From the NCBI GenBank assembly GCA_002327225.1, contig DCUN01000120.1:236-7886 (forward strand): a DNA stretch of 7,651 nucleotides, given 5' to 3'. Positions 1-6,095 of the stretch are shown here, piece after piece; the stretch's first letter is position 1, and every line of letters starts with the position of its first letter. The position numbers and the translations under genes were made by a program. The DNA comes from Desulfobulbaceae bacterium UBA2213 (GTDB taxonomy: Bacteria; Desulfobacterota; Desulfobulbia; Desulfobulbales; Desulfocapsaceae). The notes below the pieces were generated by a model. That model was not told where the DNA came from, made no database searches, and worked only from the letters and a program-made list of their open reading frames with translations.

Positions 1-104
1 CCAACATTAGAGCGACCGGCAAAGGCAATCTCCGGCAATGACGGCTCGGGCAACTGGGACAGGCTATGAACGCTTAGAAGGAACTGGATATCAATAAATT
101 TCAT
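1..104 (-). CDS. engB: EngB/YihA/YsxC ribosome-biogenesis GTP-binding protein, 5' part only
   Basis: The minus strand from an ATG at 104-102 encodes 34 complete codons before the window edge and reads MKFIDIQFLLSVHSLSQLPE, then a short stretch ending in AFAGRSNVG. The sequence LPEIAFAGRSNVG is the hallmark lead-in and start of the G1/P-loop (GRSNVGKS) of the EngB (YihA/YsxC) family, whose members are GTPases acting in large ribosomal subunit assembly in the cytoplasm. A very strong ribosome binding site, GGGGAGGG at 120-113, sits 8 nt before the ATG and fixes the start. The gene follows hisG on the same strand with an 86-bp gap, so it may be co-transcribed with the histidine genes. Only the N-terminus is visible: the lysine of the P-loop and the G2 to G5 motifs lie outside the window. 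The family call rests on this one motif, which is distinctive at this position. Confidence 0.88.
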   Translation of the reverse strand, partial: MKFIDIQFLLSVHSLSQLPEPSLPEIAFAGRSNV

Positions 105-112
105 ACTATGTG

Positions 113-120
113 CCCTCCCC
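113..120 (-). promoter_or_regulatory. Strong ribosome binding site of engB
   Basis: Read on the minus strand the site is GGGGAGGG, 8 nt before the ATG at 104-102. It is close to the anti-Shine-Dalgarno complement and decides the engB start. Confidence 0.75.
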
Positions 121-178
121 GGCTCAGACAACAACCAGAAGACAAAGCCAGCCATGGATACACCGGGCCTTAATTCTC

Positions 179-190
179 AAAAAAAAAAAA
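179..190. repeat. Homopolymer A12 (T12 on the hisG coding strand)
   Basis: Twelve A residues in a row on the plus strand abut the hisG stop codon, so hisG mRNA would read TGA then twelve U. The nearest stem upstream on the coding strand is a 7-bp imperfect hairpin (GGGTATA / TATGCCC, about 208-227) inside the last codons of hisG. It ends 17 nt before the T run, too far away for a standard intrinsic terminator. The tract could act as a weak terminator or a slippage site between hisG and engB, but nothing here proves either. Confidence 0.6.
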
Positions 191-1075
191 TCAGATCACC
201 TTGTTCAGGGCATATTCAATTATACCCTCCGCTCCGTTCTTCTTCAATTTTGGGATGAGATCCCGAACGGCATCCTCTGAGACAACGGTTTCCACAGAAA
301 ACCAGTCCTGCTGATAGAGACCTGCCACGGTTGGCGCATTCAAACTGGGAAGCAGCTTGATTATCTGATCGAGAAGGGCATGAGAGACATTCATCTTCAG
401 GCCAACAATTCTATCAGCATTCAGGGCACCCTGGAGAAGCATGGCAACATTTTCAATCTTCTCCCGCTTCCACGGATCAGCCCAGGCCTCTTTATTGGCA
501 ATAAACTGGGTATTGGACTCCATCAGTTCATGAATGATACGCAGCCCGTGAGCCCTGATCGTGCTCTCGGTTTCAGTCACCTCAACAACCGCATCTGCCA
601 GCCCGGAGACAACTTTGGCTTCGGTGGCCCCCCATGAAAACTCTATATCGACATTAACCTGTCTCTGCTGAAAAAACTCCCTGGTCACATTCACCAGTTC
701 CGTGGCAATCTTCTTTCCTTCCAGATCTTCAACGGTATGGATATCAGAATCACCAGCCACCGCAATCACCCAACGTGTCGGCCTCCTGCTTACCTTTGAA
801 TACACAAGATCACAGACGATCACGGCCTCTGATTTGTTCTCCATAGTCCAATCTTTGCCTGTAATCCCGGCATCCAGCATCCCGCTTTCAACATACCGGG
901 ACATCTCCTGCGGCCTGCAGATTGAACAGACCAGTTCCGGATCATCAATTTCAGGAAAATAATTTCGGGATCTTGGTTTGATCAGCCATCCTGCCTTCTC
1001 AAATAACTCTATAGTAGCCTTTTCCAGGCTTCCTTTAGGAAGTCCCAGTTTCAGCTCTTTTATCTTCTCCACCAC
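191..1075 (-). CDS. hisG: ATP phosphoribosyltransferase, long form with C-terminal regulatory domain
   Basis: This enzyme condenses ATP with PRPP to give phosphoribosyl-ATP, the committed first step of histidine synthesis. The 294 residues match the long (HisG_L) form. The catalytic part is about residues 8-213, opening with LGLPKGSL (10-17) and continuing with YFPEIDDPEL (39-48), RPQEM (54-58), DAGITGKDW (68-76) and the PRPP-loop region around VEVTETESTIRAHGL (164-178). Residues about 214-294 form the ACT-like HisG_C domain that gives hexamer assembly and histidine feedback in long forms, so no HisZ partner is needed. The start is a GTG at 1075-1073, with a second GTG right after it at 1072-1070. 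A GGAG at 1084-1081 serves either one, and an in-frame stop lies a few codons upstream. An ATG at 1086-1084 is out of frame. The gene lies 130 bp after hisI on the same strand. The stop TGA is followed directly by a 12-base T run on the coding strand. Confidence 0.96.
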   Translation of the reverse strand: MVEKIKELKLGLPKGSLEKATIELFEKAGWLIKPRSRNYFPEIDDPELVCSICRPQEMSRYVESGMLDAGITGKDWTMENKSEAVIVCDLVYSKVSRRPTRWVIAVAGDSDIHTVEDLEGKKIATELVNVTREFFQQRQVNVDIEFSWGATEAKVVSGLADAVVEVTETESTIRAHGLRIIHELMESNTQFIANKEAWADPWKREKIENVAMLLQGALNADRIVGLKMNVSHALLDQIIKLLPSLNAPTVAGLYQQDWFSVETVVSEDAVRDLIPKLKKNGAEGIIEYALNKVI

Positions 1076-1205
1076 CAGCTCTCCATTTCTTCTATGTTAA
1101 CACTACTTACATTATTAATTTTGTAGCCCGTCTCAGAAAGGCGCAAGAAACGAATCAAGAACAGCCCTCTCCGTATGAACAATTCCCCAGTATCATTACC
1201 ACACC

Positions 1206-1781
1206 TTATTTCCCCCCATATACATCTCGGGGATCAAAGACTCGTGTTCCAACCTGAGATACTTCCCCGCCTTCAACCCGACGAAAAAAACATGAGCGAT
1301 GGCCTGTATGACAGGCAGCTCCTCCAAGTTGCTCCACCTTGAACACAACCGTATCATCATCACAATCAACCAGGATTTCACGAATAAGCTGAACATGGCC
1401 TGATGATTCACCTTTAAGCCACAATCTATTGCGGGACCGGCTCCAGTAATGGGCCTTACCTGTCTCCAGCGTTTTTTCCCATGCGATACGGTTAATATAG
1501 GCCAGCATCAAGACTTCACCGCTTTGAAACTCCTGAGCAATCGCCGGCAGCAAGCCACTCTCAGATTTATCAAAACGTAACTGAAAACTATTCATTTTAT
1601 GCTGGTCTTCATCAACCTGTGAGAGATTATGGACAGAATCACCCTTTTCCTCCCTCATCTTCTCATTTCCATGAAAATGAATGACACAAGAAGTCCTGAA
1701 TTTACAATAATCAAAAAGATGTCGACAGACAGCACTCTCTGCCTCCATTGTTTCATTATGTTTTTCACAGGTCAGTTCCAC
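1206..1781 (-). CDS. hisI: Phosphoribosyl-AMP cyclohydrolase with Cys/His-rich N-terminal extension
   Basis: The enzyme opens the adenine ring of phosphoribosyl-AMP, the third step of histidine synthesis. With the GTG start at 1781-1779 the protein has 191 residues. Residues about 63-191 are a complete HisI, with GEVLMLAYIN, HYWSRSRNRLWLKGESSGH, the Mg/Zn motif DCDDD (139-143), then GGAACHTGHRSCFFRR with metal-ligand cysteines at about 157 and 164. Classical HisI proteins are about 110-140 residues, so the first 62 are extra. They carry C5, H8, C19, H21, C26, C32, H35 and H37, a pattern suggesting a metal-binding knob. I chose the GTG because AAGGAG at 1794-1789 stands 7 nt before it and a good promoter lies just upstream. 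An internal ATG at 1595-1593 would give a normal 129-residue HisI, but it has no convincing ribosome binding site. An ATG at 1871 opens the same frame but lies at the far side of the promoter's -10, upstream of the predicted transcript start. The family call is firm; the exact start is less so. Confidence 0.93.
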   Translation of the reverse strand: MELTCEKHNETMEAESAVCRHLFDYCKFRTSCVIHFHGNEKMREEKGDSVHNLSQVDEDQHKMNSFQLRFDKSESGLLPAIAQEFQSGEVLMLAYINRIAWEKTLETGKAHYWSRSRNRLWLKGESSGHVQLIREILVDCDDDTVVFKVEQLGGAACHTGHRSCFFRRVEGGEVSQVGTRVFDPRDVYGGK

Positions 1782-1788
1782 AAATACA

Positions 1789-1794
1789 CTCCTT
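1789..1794 (-). promoter_or_regulatory. Ribosome binding site deciding the hisI GTG start
   Basis: AAGGAG on the minus strand, with 7 nt to the GTG at 1781-1779. It is the best Shine-Dalgarno match in the frame, much better than anything before the internal ATG codons at 1658 or 1595. It argues that the Cys/His-rich extension is translated. Confidence 0.7.
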
Positions 1795-1852
1795 ATCTTC
1801 AATCCATTCCAGATCAAGAACAATGAGATATAAAAATTTATATAAAATTTTA

Positions 1853-1881
1853 ACTTTATGCCGATCACCATTCTTTGTCAA
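1853..1881 (-). promoter_or_regulatory. Sigma70-type promoter for hisI-hisG(-engB)
   Basis: On the minus strand a perfect -35 box TTGACA (1881-1876) is followed by a 17-bp spacer and a -10 box TAAAGT (1858-1853, four of six matches to TATAAT). Transcription would begin near 1846, leaving a leader of about 65 nt before the GTG. The leader is AT-rich and I see no attenuator, His-codon leader peptide or riboswitch in it. Confidence 0.6.
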
Positions 1882-1972
1882 GCGACAGCTTTTTTCCAAC
1901 AAAAAATAAACAACTTCCACCTGGATCTCCAAACAACCATAGTACCAACAATACATAACACGTAGACACATA

Positions 1973-2001
1973 TTGCCAAACAAGAAACAATGGGATAACA
2001 T
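1973..2001 (+). promoter_or_regulatory. Candidate sigma70-type promoter for the FKBP gene
   Basis: A -35 box TTGCCA (1973-1978, five of six) is followed by a 17-bp spacer and a -10 box TAACAT (1996-2001, four of six). Transcription would start near 2008, about 85 nt before the chosen ATG. This is consistent with translation starting at 2093 rather than at the upstream end of the open frame. Confidence 0.42.
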
Positions 2002-2092
2002 GCGTAACATCGTATACATTCACCAGCAAGCTCTGCAACCGACTAATAGGCTTTTAAGTATCCCCCTTCTCTTTTACTGGAACGAACATCTC

Positions 2093-2539
2093 ATGAAGGT
2101 ACAAAAAAACGACAAAGTTACGATTAGCTATATTGGGAAATTAGAAAATGGAACAATTTTCCAGACCGCCACTGAATCTGACCCATTACCAGTTACCGTT
2201 GGCAACCTTGACATCCCTCCCACTTTGGAACAGGCCCTCATAGGGATGTCCGCAGGAGAACAGAAGCTGGTACGACTTGAGCCTGATGAGGGATATGGTC
2301 CACGGCGCAAAGACCTGCTGCAGACGCTCAAAAGAAATACCATCAGCGACCAAATGAGCCCGCAAGTTGGAATGATCCTCTCTCTTAAGGTAGAAAAAGA
2401 TGGCCAGGAGCATCACGTTCCAGCTACAGTAGTTGAGGTGGGCAATGATACCGTCGTCGTTGACTATAATCATCCCCTGGCTGGACATAACCTCATTTAT
2501 GACATCACTTTGATTTCCATAGAAAAAGTAACACAATAA
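2093..2539 (+). CDS. SlyD-type FKBP peptidyl-prolyl cis-trans isomerase
   Basis: Cytoplasmic proline isomerase and chaperone of the SlyD-like FKBP group, 148 residues. The FKBP fold is split by an insert-in-flap chaperone domain. The N-terminal FKBP part runs to about residue 67 (KNDKVTISYIGKLENGTIF, then EQALIGMSAGEQ), and the flap domain covers about 70-118 (from YGPRRKDL, through VGMILSLK, to VPATVVEV). The strand VVVDYNHPLAGHNLIYDITL (121-140) returns to the FKBP fold and is a signature of the family. The His/Cys-rich metal-binding tail of E. coli SlyD is absent. Active-site positions look changed: Q24 follows F23 where FKBPs usually have Asp, and the usual IPG-like turn reads IPPT (41-44). 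The start is the ATG at 2093 because similarity begins there. Its ribosome binding site is modest (GGAACG about 10 nt upstream). The frame stays open to 1973, but that part carries the promoter and looks non-coding. The gene precedes cheA by 165 bp and I see no functional link. Confidence 0.9.
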   Translation: MKVQKNDKVTISYIGKLENGTIFQTATESDPLPVTVGNLDIPPTLEQALIGMSAGEQKLVRLEPDEGYGPRRKDLLQTLKRNTISDQMSPQVGMILSLKVEKDGQEHHVPATVVEVGNDTVVVDYNHPLAGHNLIYDITLISIEKVTQ

Positions 2540-2599
2540 TTTCTCTCTTTTTTCACCAGAAAACTCTAAGACAACAGAAGATATTCTTTCAAAGCTATA

Positions 2600-2630
2600 G
2601 GTCGGATTCTAACCGGGTAAGAACCCAACC
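2600..2630. repeat. 31-bp imperfect inverted repeat between the FKBP gene and cheA
   Basis: GGTCGGATTCT (2600-2610) and AGAACCCAACC (2620-2630) flank a 9-nt centre, AACCGGGTA. On the plus strand the 11-bp stem has two A/C mismatches. On the minus strand the same two positions become G-U wobbles, so only a minus-strand RNA would form the full stem. The plus-strand RNA can also form a small GGGT-AAGA-ACCC hairpin (2615-2626). No clean T tract follows, so I do not call a terminator. It may be a protein-binding site in the cheA upstream region or a REP-like element. Confidence 0.5.
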
Positions 2631-2634
2631 TCCT

Positions 2635-2660
2635 TTCTTATAAAAATAATCATATAAGAA
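2635..2660. repeat. Perfect 8-bp inverted repeat upstream of cheA
   Basis: TTCTTATA (2635-2642) and TATAAGAA (2653-2660) are exact reverse complements separated by 10 AT-rich bases, about 45-70 bp before the cheA start. The centre-to-centre spacing of 18 bp is of the kind seen in operators bound by dimeric regulators. Low-complexity AT sequence makes a chance match possible, and no promoter could be assigned with confidence in this gap. Confidence 0.4.
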
Positions 2661-2704
2661 TAATTAGTTTTTATTTTTCATTTTCCCCTGAAGGACTCCA
2701 ATAA

Positions 2705-5545
2705 ATGCAAATCGAAGATGATGAAATACTCCAGGGTTTTATCGAAGAATCCCTTGAACATCTTGCTGACATTGAAACTGACCTTCTAGCGATAGAAAAA
2801 GCAGGCGCCAATATAGATGAAAACCTGGTCAACAAGGTCTTCAGGGCAGCTCACTCCATCAAAGGCGGAGCGGGTTTCATGGGACTTACTGTGATCCAGG
2901 AACTGTCTCACGCTATGGAAAATATTCTTGGCATGATACGCAGCAGAAAATTGGTGCCGAATCCCGAGATCGTCAACATCCTCCTCCAGGGCTCAGATAA
3001 ACTGGAGTCAATGATCAACAATATTCTGTCCAGTAATGATGAAGACATAACAGAGCATCTCGTCCCCTTAAATGCCATAGCAGATGGCAACACGTGCCAG
3101 GCCGCTGCTCCAAAGCCAATAGCGGATCCTGTTGTGGATGCAGCACCGGAAGCTCTTATTAATAAAGCGGCCCTCCCCGAGCCGGTGCAACAGGAAGTGG
3201 CCGTTCCTGTCCCACCAAAGCCGGAACCGATAGTTCCTCCTGTTTCCATGACGCCAATGCCTGCGATGTCACCTGCAGCAGATGAGGTTAACTCGCCTGC
3301 CCAAACTCCGCAACCAAAAGCAGATACAAGCATCAGAGTCCCTGTCAGCCTGCTTGACTCGCTCATGACCCTGGCCGGCGAACTGGTTCTCAGCCGTAAT
3401 CAACTTTTGCAGACTATCGGCTCAAACGACCTGCGCAATGCTGAGGCAGTTGGACAACGGATTGACCTGATCACCTCCGAGCTGCAGGAGGCGATCATGC
3501 TGACCCGGATGCAGCCCATTGGCAATGTGTTCAGCAAGTTTCCCCGTGTAGTGCGCGACCTCTCCAAACAACTCAACAAGACAATTGAGCTGACTATCGT
3601 CGGCAATGATGTTGAGCTGGACAAGACCATTATTGAATCCATTAACGATCCACTGACCCATCTAATACGTAACTCAGTAGATCATGGTATTGAAATGCCG
3701 GCAGACAGGAAGCTGGCAGGCAAGTCTGATAAAGGTATTATCATCCTCAAGGCATACCATGAAGCAGGTCAGGTTGTAATCCAGATCCATGATGACGGTA
3801 AAGGTCTTGACGGTGAAGCCCTTGCTGCAAGCGCTGTCAGCAAGGGTCTGATCACAGCCGAGCAATCCATGATCATGTCAGACAAAGAGAAGGTCAATCT
3901 CATTTTTCTGCCAGGTTTTTCCATGGCCAAAAAGGTCACAGACGTCTCTGGTCGCGGCGTAGGCATGGACGTTGTAAAAACTAACCTTGACAAACTTGGC
4001 GGTCAGGTTGACATTCTCTCCGCAGTCGGAAGCGGAACCACCATTTCCATTAAACTACCCTTGACCCTTGCCATTATTCCCTGTCAAATCATCACCACCG
4101 GCGGCGAGAGATACGCCATTCCTCAAGTCAACCTGGAAGAGCTCCTGCGCATCCCCGCAAATCAGGTAAAACAACGGGTGGAGAAAGTCGGCAACGCTGA
4201 AGTTGTCCGCCTGCGCGGTAACCTCTTACCTTTAATCAGGCTGGCTGATGTCATAGAAGCAGACCGCACCTACTGGGACCAAAAAGAAGCAGGGCAGAAA
4301 GAAGACAGGCGTGGGAGCATCGCCGACCGTCGGGGCAAGATCTCTCCTTTCTTCAAGACCACTCATAAAGAACAAGAAGAAGAGAATGAATCTATAACAG
4401 CTGAACGCTCCGGCACAGATCGCCGACTCTCCGCCTCAAGCGCCCTGAATATCGTCGTGGTTTCTACCAGTTCCATGAAATATGGCCTTATTGTCGACCG
4501 CCTGCAAGATTCTGAGGAAATCGTCATCAAGCCTCTAGGCAGACATCTGCAGCAGTGCAAGGGATATGCCGGTGCCACAATTATGGGTGATGGCCGTATT
4601 GCCTTGATTTTAGACGTGAGCAATCTGGCACGGATGGCGCATCTGACCTCCATTGATGGCACAGACCGGGCCAATGAAGTTGCCCTGGCAGCAGCAGAAC
4701 TCACACGTACTCAAAAAGACAAACAGGCCTTACTTATCTTCCGCAGTTCCGAACAGGAACAGTTTACCGTCCCCTTGAATCAGGTGGAACGCATTGAAAA
4801 AATAAAACGATCAGAAATCGAAAATATGGGTGGAAAACGGGTCATGCAATACCGAGGGGGAAGTCTGGCTCTCGTCACCATCGATGACCTTTCGACCGTC
4901 CACCCCCTGGCCGACCAGGACGATCTGCTGGTCATAGTTTTCAATATCTGTTCCAAGCCAGTTGGTCTTTTGGCCATCGGCCCCATTGATGCCATTGAAA
5001 TAACCTCCGAGGTTGACGGGGTAACCCTGAGACAACCTGGAATCATGGGCTCAATCATCATTGATGGTCACACCACTATGTTTGTGGATGTCTTTGAGAT
5101 TGTACAAACCCTCTATCCTAACTGGTTTGCCGAAAAACCGGTTTTTGACGTTGATAAAAACAGTGGGATTGTGCCAACCATCCTGATTGCTGAAGATTCA
5201 AATTTTTTCCGCAATCAGGTCAAAAGTTACATGACCGAATCGGGCTACAAGGTCATTGAAGGAGCAGATGGGGCTATTGCCTGGGAATTGCTGCAAAAAC
5301 ATTTTGACGAGATATCCATATTGGTCACTGATATTGAAATGCCCAACATGAATGGCTTTGAGCTGACTGAGACCATCAGGAAAGATCCCAAATATAACAA
5401 AATTCCTATTATTGCCCTGACCACACTGGCCGCCGATGAGGATATTGCCAAAGGTAAGGCCGTTGGCATTGATGAATATCATATCAAACTGGACAAAGAA
5501 AAACTAATGTCCTGCGTCCATGATTACATAAAACGGGTTTTTTAG
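2705..5545 (+). CDS. cheA: Hybrid chemotaxis histidine kinase CheA with C-terminal receiver domain
   Basis: Central kinase of a chemosensory array, 946 residues. The HPt domain (about 1-115) has the phosphorylated H50 in AAHSIKGGAGFMG. A Pro/Ala-rich linker (about 132-205) stands where P2 would be, and I see no P2 fold. The P3 dimerisation helices (about 208-275) lead to the ATPase core: N box HLIRNSVDHGIE (319-330), G1 DDGKG (363-367), F box LIFLPGFS (399-406), G2 SGRGVGMD (415-422). The CheW-like P5 (about 456-645) is split near 522-578 by a charged insert rich in DRR motifs. A second CheW-like domain spans about 672-806. The receiver (about 823-946) keeps E830/D831, phospho-acceptor D876 in TDIEMP, T906/T907 and K928, so it should be active. 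The start has AAGGA at 2691-2695, 9 nt upstream. The layout resembles FrzE of Myxococcus xanthus plus an extra CheW-like domain. It heads the che cluster, and cheW follows after 83 bp. Confidence 0.96.
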   Translation: MQIEDDEILQGFIEESLEHLADIETDLLAIEKAGANIDENLVNKVFRAAHSIKGGAGFMGLTVIQELSHAMENILGMIRSRKLVPNPEIVNILLQGSDKLESMINNILSSNDEDITEHLVPLNAIADGNTCQAAAPKPIADPVVDAAPEALINKAALPEPVQQEVAVPVPPKPEPIVPPVSMTPMPAMSPAADEVNSPAQTPQPKADTSIRVPVSLLDSLMTLAGELVLSRNQLLQTIGSNDLRNAEAVGQRIDLITSELQEAIMLTRMQPIGNVFSKFPRVVRDLSKQLNKTIELTIVGNDVELDKTIIESINDPLTHLIRNSVDHGIEMPADRKLAGKSDKGIIILKAYHEAGQVVIQIHDDGKGLDGEALAASAVSKGLITAEQSMIMSDKEKVNLIFLPGFSMAKKVTDVSGRGVGMDVVKTNLDKLGGQVDILSAVGSGTTISIKLPLTLAIIPCQIITTGGERYAIPQVNLEELLRIPANQVKQRVEKVGNAEVVRLRGNLLPLIRLADVIEADRTYWDQKEAGQKEDRRGSIADRRGKISPFFKTTHKEQEEENESITAERSGTDRRLSASSALNIVVVSTSSMKYGLIVDRLQDSEEIVIKPLGRHLQQCKGYAGATIMGDGRIALILDVSNLARMAHLTSIDGTDRANEVALAAAELTRTQKDKQALLIFRSSEQEQFTVPLNQVERIEKIKRSEIENMGGKRVMQYRGGSLALVTIDDLSTVHPLADQDDLLVIVFNICSKPVGLLAIGPIDAIEITSEVDGVTLRQPGIMGSIIIDGHTTMFVDVFEIVQTLYPNWFAEKPVFDVDKNSGIVPTILIAEDSNFFRNQVKSYMTESGYKVIEGADGAIAWELLQKHFDEISILVTDIEMPNMNGFELTETIRKDPKYNKIPIIALTTLAADEDIAKGKAVGIDEYHIKLDKEKLMSCVHDYIKRVF

Positions 5546-5628
5546 GTGATTCTGAAAATCATCCAGGGAGCGCTAAATCAGCAGATACTACTCTCTATCA
5601 TTCCATATTGCCTTGTTAAGAGAATTAT

Positions 5629-6093
5629 ATGAACCAAACAAAACCGACTACCAACAAAACACTTGTCGAACTGGCTACATTTTATGTCGGAGAGGCCTTA
5701 TGTGGCATGGATATCCTGAATATCCAGGAAATCAACAGACTGATGGATATGACAAAAGTTCCTCAGGCGCCTTCCTATGTTACTGGAATCCTCAATCTGC
5801 GGGGACAGATTGTGACTATCATCGATCTTGGCAAGAAACTGGGCCTTGGGTCAACAGATGCTACACTCAGTTCGCGAAATATTATTGTCAGTTCACCAGG
5901 TGAACATGTAGGACTTCTTGTCACCCGGCTCAGTGATGTCGTTTCAGCAGACACGGAAAAAATTGAACGGGCCCCTGCTAATATGGGAGGGATTCAGGGA
6001 GAATTCTTTTCGGGAGTCTATAAGACTGATGACAAACTTATTGGTATCCTTGATATTAATAAAGTCTTACGCCTCGAAGAACACGGTCACTGA
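5629..6093 (+). CDS. cheW: Chemotaxis scaffold protein CheW
   Basis: Single-domain CheW of 154 residues, the cytoplasmic adaptor that joins CheA P5 to chemoreceptor tips. The domain spans about residues 12-150. The first half has the CheW hallmark GILNLRGQIVTIIDL (53-67) after VPQAPSYV, and the second half has VGLLVTRLSDVVS (94-106) and the closing strand KLIGILDINKVL (136-147). Length and motifs are normal for the family, with no fused receiver. The start ATG has AAGAGA about 5-10 nt upstream. The stop codon lies only 2 nt before the cheB ATG, so the two are probably translationally coupled. The gene follows cheA in the same direction, and with CheA's two CheW-like domains it would provide three CheW-type folds in the system. 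Confidence 0.95.
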   Translation: MNQTKPTTNKTLVELATFYVGEALCGMDILNIQEINRLMDMTKVPQAPSYVTGILNLRGQIVTIIDLGKKLGLGSTDATLSSRNIIVSSPGEHVGLLVTRLSDVVSADTEKIERAPANMGGIQGEFFSGVYKTDDKLIGILDINKVLRLEEHGH

Positions 6094-6095
6094 AA

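Larger units (their letters stand above)
1782..2092. other. Divergent intergenic region between hisI and the FKBP gene
   Basis: This 311-bp stretch holds the outward-facing promoters listed separately and the hisI ribosome binding site. An AT-rich block, about 1820-1860, forms the hisI leader and -10 area. Open frames that run through it (for example the extensions upstream of the hisI GTG and of the FKBP ATG) lack a ribosome binding site and homology-like sequence, and they overlap the promoters. I see no RNA gene, riboswitch or repeat here. Confidence 0.6.

Noticed and set aside
208..227. Hairpin at the end of hisG followed by a T run, as an intrinsic terminator
   Set aside because: The 7-bp stem contains a G-U pair and ends 17 nt before the T12 tract, so it does not have the geometry of an intrinsic terminator.
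1782..1871. Upstream ATG at 1871 for hisI, adding 30 hydrophobic residues
   Set aside because: The codon lies between the -35 and -10 boxes of the predicted promoter, upstream of the predicted transcript start. The GTG at 1781 has the strong ribosome binding site.
1765..2019. 84-residue open frame on the minus strand, rich in Cys and Tyr
   Set aside because: It lies across both divergent promoters, overlaps the hisI start in another frame, has no ribosome binding site that I can see and its translation looks like AT-rich noise.
1973..2092. N-terminal 40-residue extension of the FKBP protein
   Set aside because: FKBP similarity begins at the ATG at 2093, and the extension overlaps a promoter candidate and is not protein-like.
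2908..3366. 152-residue minus-strand open frame inside cheA
   Set aside because: It is the antisense of the Pro/Ala linker and HPt codons. The Gly/Ser/Thr-rich composition is what the complement of such codons gives.
5547..5561. Small TGATT/AATCA hairpin after the cheA stop
   Set aside because: A 5-bp AT-rich stem without a following T tract is expected by chance.
5613..5903. 96-residue plus-strand open frame overlapping the start of cheW
   Set aside because: It is a shifted frame over a clear CheW gene, with no domain-like sequence.
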